From contig CM069918.1 of assembly GCA_036172225.1 (NCBI GenBank), positions 25,892,561-25,956,560 on the forward strand: a stretch of 64,000 nucleotides of DNA. The letters are read 5' to 3'. This DNA is from Cryptocoryne crispatula var. balansae. Taxonomy: Eukaryota > Streptophyta > Magnoliopsida > Alismatales > Araceae. The notes below the pieces were generated by a model. It saw only the letters and a program-made list of their open reading frames with translations, did not search any database and was not told where the DNA came from. Below, piece by piece: positions 23,466 through 34,995 of the stretch. Within the stretch, counting starts at the first letter, position 1, and each line of letters begins with the position of its first letter. The translations under genes and the position numbers were made by a program.

Positions 23466-24417
23466 GCATAATTCATGTACATAATTAAAAGAAGATAGTC
23501 TATAGCTAGTTTATCCTGCACAAAAGATATATTTTCCATCTCTCAATTGGCGAGATGACCCTCGTTTTGCGGACAAGAGAATAGGCAACTTAAGAACAGG
23601 CGACCAAGTCTCAGTGCAAGTAGTGCTGATATGTTTGCAAAGACCAATAGGTTTTATGGCTGACCCCACATCCATTGCCAAACCAAGAATTAGGAGAAGC
23701 TGGTGGTGAAACCCCTTTATGATAGGAAACTCCTGCAAGAAGATCAAAGAGGATTAGAAGAATTTCAGATTTTAAGAAGTTTCTAAAAATATGCCTCTAC
23801 AACATTCTAAAAGTGTTTGTAATTTTGAAAGGAAGACATTTTGTTACAAGACGGACTCACCGGGGAAAAGCATCAAAATTTAGACATATATTTGGCCGAG
23901 TGACACAATTTCTAAACAATTAACTCGAAATTCAATGCAAAGTAGTACGTAGCATGTTAGGATATGAAATATCCCCCGATATCCCCTTCACTCCTACTTC
24001 GGCCAAGAGAGCCATTCATCGGTCTTCACCCTTGCGGCCACAAGGGCCTTATCCACCCTTTTCACCCCTTCGACGAGCCTTAGTCCACCTTGCCCTTCAT
24101 GGTTACACAGGTTCCTAGTTGGTCACCAACCAGAAGTGTAACCTACTGTTAACCCCAATTATGTTTTTTTATTGATTTATTTTTTGATGTCATTGAATTT
24201 CAAAAAAAAAGTTGATTGAAAAAGATGAATGAAAGTTGATAGAAATATCTAACTTAGTATATAGAAGTGGGAATGTCATTTTTTTGTCCTCCTATTTACG
24301 AGCGTCCGATCATTCTAATTTATGTTTACAACCGTCCGATGCACTGCCTCACAGCGTCTCCGTCTCTCCTCGCCCTACAGCGTCTCCGTCTTCTCCGCCC
24401 CGCAGCTCCGTCGTGTG

Positions 24418-24605
24418 ATGGAAGTTCTACCCTCCGCCGACTGTTTCGCCCCCTCTTTACGGCCATTTTCCTGCGTCCGTCATGCGATGGAAGTTCTACC
24501 CTCCGCCGACGATTTCGCCCTCTCTTTATGGTCATTTCCCTGCGTTTAGAAGTTCTACCCTCCGCTAACGGTTTTGCCCCCTCTTTACAACCATTTCCCT
24601 GAGTC
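24418..24605 (+). repeat. Three-unit tandem repeat in the Helitron 5' region
   Basis: The unit GGAAGTTCTACCCTCCGCC, followed by a block ending CGGCCATTTTCCTGCG, occurs three times at 60-66 bp spacing. A related two-unit repeat lies in the same position relative to the 5' end of the minus-strand Helitron (46,660-46,830), which ties the two elements to one family. Confidence 0.75.
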
Positions 24606-26764
24606 CCCTCATCCGATCGATCTTCACCCTTGGCTGCGAGCTCTTTTTTTAGTCATCATTACGTAACCCCCTCCACTGCCCTACGGCGAAGCATTCTCCG
24701 CCTCATCACCTGCGTCCTCCCCCTTCCGCTACATGCGTGGGTGTCGAGCAGTGTTGCCGTGGTGGCAGGAGTGGCAGTAAATAGAGAGGCTACTGCATAG
24801 GACTTCCTTGACCGCGGAGGAGGGGGAGGGGAAGGCGTGTTGGCAGCATCGGTAGAATAGGATTGCCGGTCACCCAATTTCGTTTCAGTCGCCGTCGTCT
24901 ACGAAGATGGCCATCCAGGCACAATACATGTCTCCCGTTATCTTCCTTAACAGGTATCTAGATTCTTGTTATCTTCTTTTTCCCTGACCCTGTGTGGTTT
25001 CCTAATGGAGATGCATCTCGGTTTGCCCCTTCTTCTTTATCTTCATCTTCGTTCCATTGAAGCACCAAGCTGCAATGCTTCGGGAGCCATCGCGAAGCCC
25101 TCTGTTGCGGCATCCGAAGCCCAATCACGAAGCCCCATTTGCAGTGCTCCGGTGTCCAACGTAGCCCCTGGGGGAGCCATATCGAGCCTCATAGTCCAGG
25201 CAATGGTGGTACGTATAGTGCCAGGGAATCCATGCAAGTTGTGGAATTAAACGCATTTTAGGAGTTAATAGCCACTGTTATAAAGGAACAAAAGCATGCA
25301 TTATCATAGGCTGCCTATTAATCTCATTCGCAATGGTATTAGTTGCTTCAAGTTTTGTGGATTTTCTCTTATCTTGTTTGTGCTACAATGCTGCTCTATT
25401 TAGCCATTTTAGTTTTCAGTTTTTTTATTTGCCTTCGACATTTTACCTCAGGAGGCTTTCTAACATCAAGCCACATATACCCAAGATTCTCTTGCTTGGA
25501 TGGAGAGCATACGATCGGGACTAAAAAATTATTGAAATCTGAGAATTATTGAAAGGTGACAGATCTGAGAATCCAAAAAATTCCTAGCAAAACTTAGAGA
25601 TAAAAAATGAGTTTGGGTTTTGTCTGAAAATTGAAATCATGAATTCTTATGAAAAAACAAAATCTGAAAAAACATGCTCAAATATGAAACTCCAAGAAAT
25701 GAGGAATCTGTAAAACTATGACTAGGGATGAAGCAAGTTTTCTCGTTACTAATATGCAACTTGTGTTCTTGAGTTTTTCTGCTCCCTTTGTGACTTTGAC
25801 ATTTCTGCTTTCAAATTAATGATTTCATGCAATTTGAGAATTTTTGTTTCAGTTTTCAATTTGGTTCCTGATTTCTGGTTCTGGAATTTTGCAAGGATCC
25901 TATTTTTTTGATGGTTTTAAATAAATTTACTATGAACTGTTGATAGAATTTGTTTAATACGATATCATTTTAGTGATGTTTTTGTTCTTTTATAGTGAAA
26001 TTTGTCCTTTTAATTAAATTAAACTGGTGAAGAAAGATATATGTGTATTACGTTATATGGTTAAAATTGTCAAGTTTCCTCACTTGGACAGGGACTCTAG
26101 GTGTCCTTTTCGTTATCTTTTTTTCAGCTTTCTTTTTCTTTAAGTTTTTTATGTCAGCCATCAGCAGGTCATAATATCTACCTCCTTGAGCCTGAAATTG
26201 AAATTCAAAGAGCTAAGCAGATAAATAAAGCAGGGTTTGCAACTTCTAATAAGATAGTAAAATCAGGTTACCTAGAAATTTTGCCCAAGATGGGATCATT
26301 TGGAACCCCATCAAACAGTTATTCACTACTAAGTTCTCTTTGGCTTTGCAATCTGGCAAGAAGTTGTATTATGTAGCTCATAGCCGTATTTGGCTAATGA
26401 TTGCTTGTCCATTGTTGTTAATTGAAAATTAAAAGCTGCATATCTCCATATTGCAATAAAATTGCATTTTAAACATATCTTCCAGAAGAGATCTCCTTTT
26501 CTGTTCTTAAGTTTGTTGAAATTGTTTCTGTTGCTTAATTTTTTGCTTATGGAGAACTTCTTACATGATTTGATAGTGGAGGGAAATATGCTTTAAACGT
26601 TTGTCTTTGTTATAGTTTTGCTTGATATAGATAATTCATTTTTACATGCTACCGCAAACTAAAAAAACTTAATTGGAAAGGGCAAGAAAAGGAAGGAAAT
26701 ATGCTCTAAACTTACGGGTATATTTACATATATGTATATATCTAATCTAACTTATCTAATCTAA

Positions 26765-26810
26765 TCTAACTTAATATAAGAAGCGGGAATCGCCCTTTTT
26801 CGTCCTCTGT
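26765..26810 (+). repeat. Second Helitron 5' terminus
   Basis: A preceding A and the sequence TCTAACTTAATATAAGAAG are followed by CGGGAATCGCC and CGTCCTC. This matches the 5' termini at 24,248 (+) and 46,899 (-). The bases just before it are a run of TCTAATCTAACT phrases, as if the terminus had been stuttered. Confidence 0.6.
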
Positions 26811-27554
26811 ACATGGACTTTTTGGTGGCTAGATACTGCCCCGCCAGGGTCGCCACGTCTTTCTCCCCACAACGTCTCCAAGCTTTCGATCTTCTGCCCA
26901 CCCGACAGTTTCTCCCCCACTCCGTCGCTGTCCGGATCAGATTTGCAGCTCACCAAAAACAAGTGAAATGTCTCCGATGAACAAGACTACCGGCCGTGCT
27001 TGTAGATGGCGGCGGCGAGAGGCAGAGATGCCGGCGGCGGGATGGGGTATATGTGGGTAGGGGAAACCCAGAGGCACCCGCAGACCGAGGATGTACGCGA
27101 GCCTGGCGCAGACCGCGGCTGGCGGCTTGCGGCTTGCCATCACGGGTGGTCTTCTTCTTGCCGTAGGTGGCCGTCTTGACGCAGCCGCGATGAGATCCAC
27201 GATCTCCTTGGCCGCCCGGCACCCGTCTCAGGAACCTTTCTCATTTACCAAGCAAACACTGGTGAAGAAGAAAAGGAAGAAGAAGAAGATGCGGAGGTTG
27301 GAGAAGGAGGACGGTGATTGGTCGTCTGCGCTCTGGTGCGGTTGTTGGTTCTTTAGGTTTTCGGGATCAAGATCGGTGGCCACCTAAAATATTTTTTCTC
27401 TCGTTGCTAGCTCCCATATGAATAGGCGACAGTGGGTGACCATCGCAAACACCAATTTGGTAGTGCTGCCATGTTTTCACCAATTTGTTAGCGCTAAATC
27501 ATGGAATTTCTCTGTCTCTATATGTTTCAAGGTTTATGCCCGCCAATCGAACGA

Positions 27555-27900
27555 TCATGTGGCCTCAAGAGTAAACCCGAGGTCTCAACCCTGTTGAGTG
27601 GGGAAAGCGCTGATGCTGCCCCGTCTGCTCCTATGTTTGCGGAAGCAGTCTCAGAGTTCATTGCTCAGGTTTTTTTACTTATTATTTTGATCTCCCTCTG
27701 TTTCCTGTCACGGGTATTCAAGAATCATTTGCTTCATGCCCAGGCCCTTTTTTTGTGAAAATTTGGATTCAGGCTTGTGCATTCCAAGGACATCATTGAA
27801 TTGCAGCTCAAGCAGCAGGGCCATGAGCTGGTTATCCGCAAGGAGGAAGCCTTACCGTAGCCATCTTTAATAGCACCAATAATCATGATGCAGCCACACA
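27555..27900 (+). pseudogene. Biotin carboxyl carrier protein (BCCP) fragment captured by a Helitron
   Basis: Two exon pieces are readable. The first (about 27,555-27,670) ends SEFIAQ. The second (about 27,773-27,900) reads DIIELQLKQQGHELVIRKE, then EALP, a stop, and IMMQP. This is the middle of plant plastid acetyl-CoA carboxylase BCCP, a segment shared with the related BADC proteins, before the Pro/Ala linker and biotinyl domain. A remnant intron (about 27,670-27,772) separates the pieces. The biotinyl domain with its Met-Lys-Met site is not seen. An in-frame TAG follows EALP, so it is not functional. BCCP against BADC cannot be settled from this much. Confidence 0.75.
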
Positions 27901-29077
27901 AGACTCAACTTGGAGTTCGGATCATCTTAGATGCTAGGGGGGATAGAACTCCCTCGGTCTCCATCGGTGCACCGGAAGAAATTGAAAATTCCTTGTTCTT
28001 ATTTTGGATCCCACAGATTTTGGTTTAAGGATCTCTTGTTTGAGACTTTGGTTTTTTACTTTAGATTTGACACTTTAGCTTTTAAGTTTCAAGAGATTAA
28101 GGTTTCAAATTTGAAGGTTGATTTAAGGTCCTTTTAAATTAGTTTCTGACTATGCAGGTTTTTGAGATTTAAGATATGTCTCATATGCGAAGATTGGTCT
28201 CTCTTATAGGATTAACATTAGAAAGAGGTCCGTAATAGTTTACAAAGTTAACTTGAAGAAGCTCCTATAAACTCCGTCGTTGCTACAGGAAATTGCCTCA
28301 AGTTTGCCATTCTCCTCCAGTGATCTATCTTACAATTTTATACTATCGTTCCAGAAGCAGATTGAGTTCCTTCAGCTGTCCCGCTTCATGCGGTGCTTAC
28401 AATCAAGTCTGCCGCCGCTAAAAGAGCTTCTTCCGGCCGCTCATCTGCAACCCCTTCTGATATGCTTGTCTTTTCTTTTCTTCTCTTTTCCCTTAGCGAT
28501 GTATTGTCTTCTTGATTTCTATTTCTTTTTTAAGAACTAGGCTTAGGCTCTATTTTGTCTTCTCAAATGTTCTGTATCTCGGGTTGCTATTCAAAGAAAG
28601 AATATTCACATATATTTATTGTTTTACCTTTTTGTTGAGGAACATTGTTGGTTTCTGTTTCTTTTTAAGTATTAGGCTCTATTGATTTACAAGTTCAGCT
28701 ATCAAAATGTATATATTCTCACAAAAAATAAGCGTTGAAAATGGATTAGAATGATATGATATTTGCAGATACATAATATATATTTTTAATATTATCAAAA
28801 TAGGTGCTCTTTAAGCGTCATGATGTTTTATGAGGCTTGAGGGACGACTTTGTGGAATGGGTCAATAGGGTGAGTCAGACATCATAGTGGTGGATTGATA
28901 CGATATGGATCCAAGTACTACTGGATCCACATGGAGCTACCCGATAATATTATATCCGTTGCTTATATTTTATAAAATAAATGTTATCAGGTTGGTTAGA
29001 CACGAATAAATGCACAGTTGTTTGCACTTAACATTATATGTATGATAACTTAAAAATAATTTTTAATTCATTAGTAC

Positions 29078-29104
29078 ACGTGCGAAGCACGTTTTTTTAA
29101 CTAG
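29078..29104 (+). terminator. Helitron 3' end (hairpin and CTAG), plus strand
   Basis: A perfect six-base stem ACGTGC/GCACGT with loop GAA is followed by TTTTTTAA and CTAG, then T. This is the textbook 3' end of a plant Helitron, where rolling-circle transfer terminates. Confidence 0.85.
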
Positions 29105-30560
29105 TTAGAAGAGATGTGGCGGACCGTAAAATTGATTTTAAAAAAAGAGAAGAAAAAAATGGAGGGTTGAAAAAATAGAGAAAAAGATAGTGAAAAAAGA
29201 AGAGAGAGAATAGGGGAGAAGCAAAAAATAAATAGAGTGAAAAGAAGAAAAAAATATATAGAAAAAAATATGTGAGAAGAAAAAAAAAGGAAAAATAGAT
29301 GTGCTAAAAAAATGAGGGAACATGGATTGATAAAAGATGGAGAGAAAGTTGGATGTGAAATATATATATATGTAATAAATAAACAAATAACAAAATATAA
29401 CGTGGCTCCCACGTGAAAAAAAAGAAACAAAACAACAAATAAGAAAAAAACAGGCAACGTGTCCTTCCCATGTAAAATAATATCCCAAAAAAAAGAGAGA
29501 AACATGGCATCCTCGTCAAAAAAAAGAGAAAAGGGAAAGAAGAGGCGAGGTGTCGCTCGTATCTTAGAGAAAGTAAATAAAAAGGGATGACGTGGCTCGT
29601 TTACATCTGTTGCCGAAAGCAATAAAAGGAGAAAAAATTATAAAGAGAGCACAAGAAAAAAAAAAGTCAGGAGATGCAATACATGGTCGACACGTTGGAG
29701 CCCTGCCGTGCGGCGATCATGGCTACGTCTTGGAAGAAAATGGGCAAAAATGCCCCTCCTGGATATTTCTTCTACGAAGAGCTCAAACAACGATCGACAC
29801 GTATACTATACGTTCCCTGCTGCAACCCAACGGCACAAAGCGTTTTGTGCGCTGCTAAAGGACAAAACGGGAGGTGCCTTCGGTCCAGCCCGATACAAGT
29901 AGCTAGGGAGAGAGAGAGAGAGAGAGAGGGAGAAAGTGCGCGAAGCGAGGGGGAAGGCTCCGTTCCCTTTTCCTCTCTCCAGCTCCGCGAGATCCTGCAG
30001 AGGTCCTCCTCGTGGCAGCACATGCCGCATCTGCTCCCTTCTCGTCGCAGCTCTCCCATGGCGGTTTTCCTCCTCCGTTCGTCTCCTTCACGCAGACGTC
30101 ACTAAGCGCACATGGTGCGGCTCCCTCCTCGGCTCTCTTCCTTGCTCCCTCTCCTCCTCCTATCTCTCGGCGAGATCATCGGCAAGCAGGGAGGCCATCT
30201 CTCTTCACACCGGCGGAGGTCCCCACTGATCCTGAGGGAAACCCGGCGACCAGTTCCCTTTCGGCTCCACAGAAATCGGGAGGAGGCTCTCGGCGTCGCG
30301 GTTCCTCCGTCTGCTACTTCTCCTCCCTCCTATCATCCGGCAAATGTCGCAAATACGCCGCGAGCACAACCAACGGCTCCCTCCTCAGCTCCTCTCTGAC
30401 GACCGGAGGGTTCCTCCACCTCGCAAGCATGGAGGTTCATCCTTCTTATCTATAAGACATAATCAATCGACCGTTGCAACGAAGCTTCCAATGCCATTAA
30501 TTCAATGTGCTCAAAGAGGTTGACGGTCAAGTTGCGCAAGGGAACCTGCCTACTGGAGTT
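29105..30560. other. Purine-rich tract and GC-rich gene-like leader, no supported gene
   Basis: 29,105-29,660 is strongly A/G on the plus strand with recurring ACGTGGCTC phrases and no gene. 29,907-29,929 is a GA microsatellite. 29,940-30,455 is C/T- and CG-rich, like the leader and first exon of a host gene. Frames at 30,012-30,455 (147 codons) and 30,112-30,399 (95 codons, with a Leu-rich start) overlap in different registers, so neither can be preferred and no domain is recognised. It may be another piece captured by the minus-strand Helitron. Confidence 0.4.
29907..29929. repeat. GA microsatellite
   Basis: About eleven GA dinucleotides sit just before the GC-rich leader-like segment, a common setting in plant 5' leaders. 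Confidence 0.8.
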
Positions 30561-30565
30561 CTCGG

Positions 30566-30721
30566 AGATAAACCAGATTTATTCTCAAGTTATCCCCGTA
30601 CCAAACAGCACCTTAGGCCATGTTTGGTACGAGGATAACTTGAAGATAAATCAGGTTTATCCCCAAAATTTAGGGAATAAACCTAGCTTATCCCCCAAAA
30701 ATTTTGGTGCCAAACATGCCC
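30566..30721. mobile_element. MITE-like element with a fold-back left flank
   Basis: 30,616-30,721 has inverted ends: GGCCATGTTTGGTAC on the left, and GGCATGTTTGGCACC on the minus strand at the right. The immediate left flank (30,566-30,613, ending GTACCAAACAGCACCTTA) is an inverted copy of the left 50 bases, so the two halves form a near palindrome. The TTA beside the left end would suit a PIF/Harbinger-type MITE, but the right flank reads TCA, so the superfamily is uncertain. Confidence 0.55.
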
Positions 30722-30950
30722 TCAACCGAAAACATTGCTAGATATTCTAATAATTTGAATAGCCTAAGAAATGTGCACCCGGACAAGTCCTCAACCGAAA
30801 TCAAATTCATTCGTGTAGAAAAAATAAATGAGTACGAATTTGAATATGTAGCAAAATGAAATATATACCTGATGTTCAACTCGACACCTGGGGTGCCGTG
30901 AATAGCTGGGTTTTGGAATCATAGACTAATTAACACACAAGAAATTTAAA

Positions 30951-31115
30951 AAGTATAGCAACAGGTGGAGGACAGTCAAACTGTTGTTTCTCAATGGCAC
31001 CAATAACCCAAGCTACAGTACCATCTCCGCCACAAACAATAACTCAGAAGCATCTTACATTTCGAAATAGCTCCAAATCAACCTTAGGACCTTGAGAGGA
31101 GCTTAGCTCAAAAAC
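30951..31115 (-). pseudogene. Diacylglycerol kinase exon fragment captured by a Helitron
   Basis: On the minus strand, after an AG at 31,116, the frame reads VFELSSSQGPKVDLELF, RNVRCF, a TGA, then VIVCGGDGTVAWVIGAIEKQ and FDCPPPVAIL. This is the start of the diacylglycerol kinase catalytic domain, with the nucleotide-binding GGDGT loop, in the plant form of the enzyme that phosphorylates diacylglycerol to phosphatidic acid. Only this exon is recognisable, and the TGA lies just before the GGDGT strand. It has the same orientation as the surrounding Helitron. A gypsy element interrupts the DNA 390 bp upstream. Confidence 0.8.
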
Positions 31116-31502
31116 CTGTTGAGCAATTAGGAAGAACAAATGAATTAGATTTCATATTCCAAGTCAGGCAGGGTGAAAAAAAAACTAATAGTCAGAGTCT
31201 CCCAACATAAAAAGTCTTTTTCTTTTTGGGGACTTAATTGGAATTACAATAGAAATCAAAGAATGATCTTGATACCTCTCCACTTCTCAAAAAATATGAA
31301 TTTTGTAACAAATCAAAATCTCCGTAAGCGATCTCTTCATAATGTTTAGAAATCGAGAAAGAGAAAGAAATGAGTCGATCTCTGTCTTCCTAAAGTTGCA
31401 CTCGGAAGACGTTATATGTTAGAGATTTTGATGAACACAAAAGAAAAAGAAAAAATTATAGTATGCTAGCCATAGTGTAAATGGATAATAAATTACTTTG
31501 TT

Positions 31503-33884
31503 TGTCACGACCCGGAATATACGAATACGCAGCGGAAAATAAATCCGGAATATCGAGACAGTTTAGGAGAACAAACCAAATCCACATACCATAACTCTGA
31601 ATGATTAAAAACAACCTGTAATGTTCCAATCTCATTCAAACTCTAAGTAAACACTACAAATAACCACAACTAAACAATTAAGAGGATTCAACACATAGTC
31701 CAAACGACCTCTGAAAATCACCCCAAACAATTTCTAACTAACAGATAGAAGGAAAAACTCAGCAACCTAGATAGAACGAGGTGATCACTCGCCACCAAAC
31801 TCCTCGTCTTCTGGGTCCTCGAACTGCTCTGGATCAACTCCAAGGTCCTCCTCGAAATCTTCTCCAAAGTCCTCCTCAGGAAGAGGCTCCTCGAAATCAG
31901 CTGAAAAATTTATAATGGGAAGGGGTGAGTCACAACAGACTCAGTAGGTCTTACACCCGAACTACCCCACTATAATAATGATTCTAGTGGTATAATAGAA
32001 TAATAAGCCTATAAATCAGATTTAATACATAGGGTGTAAACTAATTATATATCTTTAATTAATTGATTACAAAATCAATCAACTACCCCATATGATAACT
32101 AGACTCTATATGCATTAAAACTGACATAACCTACACATTAGACGACTCTAGGTATGCACATAACACACACAACCTGACATAAAACCAAGAACACAACTAG
32201 ACCACTAACATATATGCCAAAATACACAACTAGACACCTGTCTGAGTAAATATCATGCTCCATCTGATAAATGTAGTCATATCACAAAACTAGCACCAGA
32301 TTTACCATATAGTAGGAAGTAACATATAGTAACTAAATCCCATAGTACCCCTAGGCAGGGGAGTACTTAGGATAAATCGCGGTATCTGGGATCGAAGGAT
32401 GCTCCAGATTGAACTAACCTCCGCTGCCCACGGGCCACTAATTTAGTCTGGTGAAGTACATTTCCAACACAATGCAGCTCACTGCACTAACCACATTCCA
32501 CACCATGCAAGCATATAATTAACTCAGACAGTAAACACATGAACATTAGATTGGCATTTCAAACATGAAATACATAGATGAACACCCATGGTTCTATGCA
32601 TCACATATTTGCATACCACACCACAATCTAGCATAAACCAGAACCAACCTATCATATGATGCATCTAAACAGGATCATGCAGGCTACAAACTATACATAT
32701 CAAACACATGCTTAGACAGACACTATTACCTAGTGCATATATGAAACTAAACTAAATTCTAATATCACTATACCTAAACCTTACATCGGCTTTTTAACAA
32801 ATCAAGATATACATTAAAGATTATCGCGATGCAACAATGCTAAACTAACTAGGTTCAACTATAGAGACATACCTAACATGTTAACATGCATAATTGAATA
32901 ATTATCCAACATGATGAATAATCATGGACATAGAACAATCTAAACATGTATGATTAAATAAGCTAATCTAAACTCTATCTAATCATGCTAATAAATCCAA
33001 AACAGCCCATTAACTACAATCTTCTAATCCTGGTGATCTAAACATGTTTCTTACGGTTTAATCAAAATATTAGAGTGCTAAGGATAGCCGAGATGCCTAC
33101 CTTGACGGCAACGGCGAACGGCGCATGGATTTCCAAGGAAATTGAATTTGGCGACGAGACTGCCGCGGTTGCGTCGACGACGAAAAACCGAGCCGGGTAG
33201 GTGGTTTCAAAACTGCCGGAGGAAGAAGAAAAATAAACTAGGGAGCTTGATAGAAGATAATAAGAGAGAGGGCGATAGGAGAGAGGTTGTATCACCGCGC
33301 GGGAGAGAGAGGAGGCCGGCGCACTGCGGCGGGCTGCACGGCGGTGGCGCAGGTGGGCGCACGGCGGAGGGCCGCGCGGGCGCGGGTGGCGCAGCGGCGC
33401 ACGGCGGCCGGGCGCGAAGGCCGAGGCGGTGGAGGTCGACGCGCGGCGGAGGTCGTCGCGCGGCGGGCGGCGACAAGGTGGGCGCGCACGCGGGGCGAGG
33501 CGGGCGGCGGCGCTCGTACGAGGTACGAGGTGGCGACGATGTCGCGGCGGGCGGCGGCTGGCGGCTTCTCGCGGACACGCGGCGGTGCGGCGCTCGCGGC
33601 GGGCGGGCCACGCGGCGCACGGCGGCGAGAGCGCGGTCTCGCGCGCGGGAAAAGGGGAAGAGGCGGGGTTGCCGGCGGCGGCGACCAAGGAGGGGAAAAA
33701 GAGGGGAAAAAGAGGGTTTTCGCGGTGGGGGAGAAAAATGGCGCCCGGGAGGGTGCGTACGGGGGGGGGGGGGTTTCGACGGGGGAGAAAAATATAGAGA
33801 GAGAAAAGGGGGGGTAAAATAATAAATAATTAATAACTAAATTTTTTTTATTTTTAATTAACTAAAAATTAACGTAATGTTACA
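31503..33884 (-). repeat. Chromovirus 3' LTR
   Basis: 2,382 bp. On the minus strand it runs from TGTAACATTACG to CCGGGTCGTGACA. The first 750 bases in element orientation (33,100-33,830) are extremely GC-rich with repeated GGCGCA-type words and a 13-base G run at 33,761-33,773. The rest is AT-rich. Confidence 0.93.
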
Positions 33885-33900
33885 ATCTACCCTCCTAATA
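33885..33900 (-). promoter_or_regulatory. Chromovirus polypurine tract
   Basis: The minus strand reads TATTAGGAGGGTAGAT directly before the 3' LTR. This purine run primes plus-strand DNA synthesis. The same AGGAGGGTAGAT occurs next to the LTR of the second chromovirus at 52,100. Confidence 0.8.
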
Positions 33901-33933
33901 AAATTTTCGTCCTCGAAAATTAAATTAAATTAA

Positions 33934-34974
33934 CTAACCGAATAGCTGCGGGTGTAGACGCCTTATATCCTCTTCCACTTCCCACGTCGATTCTTCCGAC
34001 GAGTGATGCTTCCAAAGGACCTTGACCATCGGAATTTGCCTCCTCCTTAATTGCTTCACCATCCGGTCTGTGATCCGGATCGGCCTCTCATCAAAACTCA
34101 GATTTGGCTGCACGTTGATCTCCTGAAAATCTATAACATGGGTTGGATCTGATACGTACTTCCGAAGTAGAGAGACGTGGAAAACCGGATGTATCCTCGC
34201 CATTGCCGGGGGTAAAGCCAACCTATAAGCAACCTCACCAATCCGTTGCACGATCTGAAACGGACCCACATACCTTGGGTTCAACTTTCCACGCCGACCA
34301 AATCTGATAACTCCCTTCGAAGGAGAAACCTTCAAGAACACATGGTCACCCTCTTCGAACTGAACAACTCTGCGCTTCAGATCAGCATAACTCTTCTGAC
34401 GGCTCTGAGCAGTAAGCAACTTCTGGCGAATTAACTTGACCTTCTCATTGCTATCCTGCACCCAATCTGGCCCAATAAGACTGCGGTCTCCAACCTCTTC
34501 CCAGCAAAGAGGTGATCTGCACGGCCTCCCATACAAGGCCTCAAATGGTGCCATGCCGATACTGGAGTGAAAACTGTTGTTATAGGCAAACTCAATGAGT
34601 GGTAACTGCAAGTCCCAACTCTCCTGCCATTCTAGTGCTCCAGCCCTCAACATGTCCTCCAATGTCTGGATAGTGCGTTCTGACTGACCATCTGTTTGGG
34701 GATGATATGCCGAGCTGAACTTGAGCTGAGAGCCCAAGGCATCCTGCAATCCTTTCCATACTCTTCCAGTGAATCTGGGATCTCTGTCAGATACAATAGA
34801 GACAGGTACTCCATGATACTTGACAACCCCATCAAAGTACAACCTCACCAGGCTCTCTGTCGGTTGGGCTTCTTTAATAGGCAAGAAATGAGCTGCCTTG
34901 GTGAGTCTGTCCACCACTACCCATATGGCATCATCTTGTTTCTTGGTCCTTGGCAAACCGGTGACAAAATCCAT
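33934..34974 (-). pseudogene. Chromovirus integrase, catalytic core and chromo-like tail
   Basis: A 346-codon open frame begins MDFVTGLPRTKK and carries the D, D-35-E triad: Asp in VVDRLTKAAHF, Asp in IVSDRDPRF, and Glu in QSERTIQ. It continues through the KRRVVQFEEGDHVFLKV beta-barrel region, the PRYVGPF segment, and a C-terminal KVLWKHHSSEESTWEVEED that resembles a chromodomain. Integrase inserts the DNA copy, and the chromo-like tail is thought to steer it to marked chromatin. The frame is only cut from the upstream HHCC domain by a TAA at 34,994, so the domain itself looks intact. Confidence 0.9.
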
Positions 34975-34995
34975 GGTGATGTGCTCCCACTTCCA

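Larger units (their letters stand above)
24248..29104 (+). mobile_element. Plus-strand Helitron with captured gene pieces
   Basis: The 5' end TCTAACTTAGTATATAGAAG at 24,248 follows an A. The 3' end is the hairpin ACGTGC-GAA-GCACGT (29,078-29,092), eight bases and CTAG (29,101-29,104), followed by T. A second family-type 5' end, TCTAACTTAATATAAGAAG, lies at 26,765, so either the element swallowed another copy or a shorter Helitron (26,765-29,104) sits in tandem. Both 5' ends continue with GTCCTC about 40 bases in. Inside are a tandem repeat (24,418-24,605), an exon-like start at 24,907 (MAIQAQYMSPVIFLNR, then a possible GT donor), and the biotin carboxyl carrier fragment. There is no Rep/helicase. 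Confidence 0.75.

Noticed and set aside
20076..27900. A biotin gene cluster (KAPA synthase plus BCCP)
   Set aside because: The BCCP piece is a broken Helitron capture on the other strand, so there is no functional linkage.
29101..29664. 173-codon minus-strand frame rich in Phe and Ser
   Set aside because: Purine-rich low-complexity DNA; the frame is the pyrimidine-strand reading and has no domain.
30012..30455. 147-codon and 95-codon frames in the C/T-rich leader-like segment
   Set aside because: Overlapping in different registers with low-complexity Ser/Pro content; no way to prefer one.
33062..33822. Several 120-226 codon frames on both strands (again at 40,342-41,110)
   Set aside because: They lie in the GC-rich LTR block, are Arg/Ala/Gly-rich in all registers, and follow from CGG-type composition.
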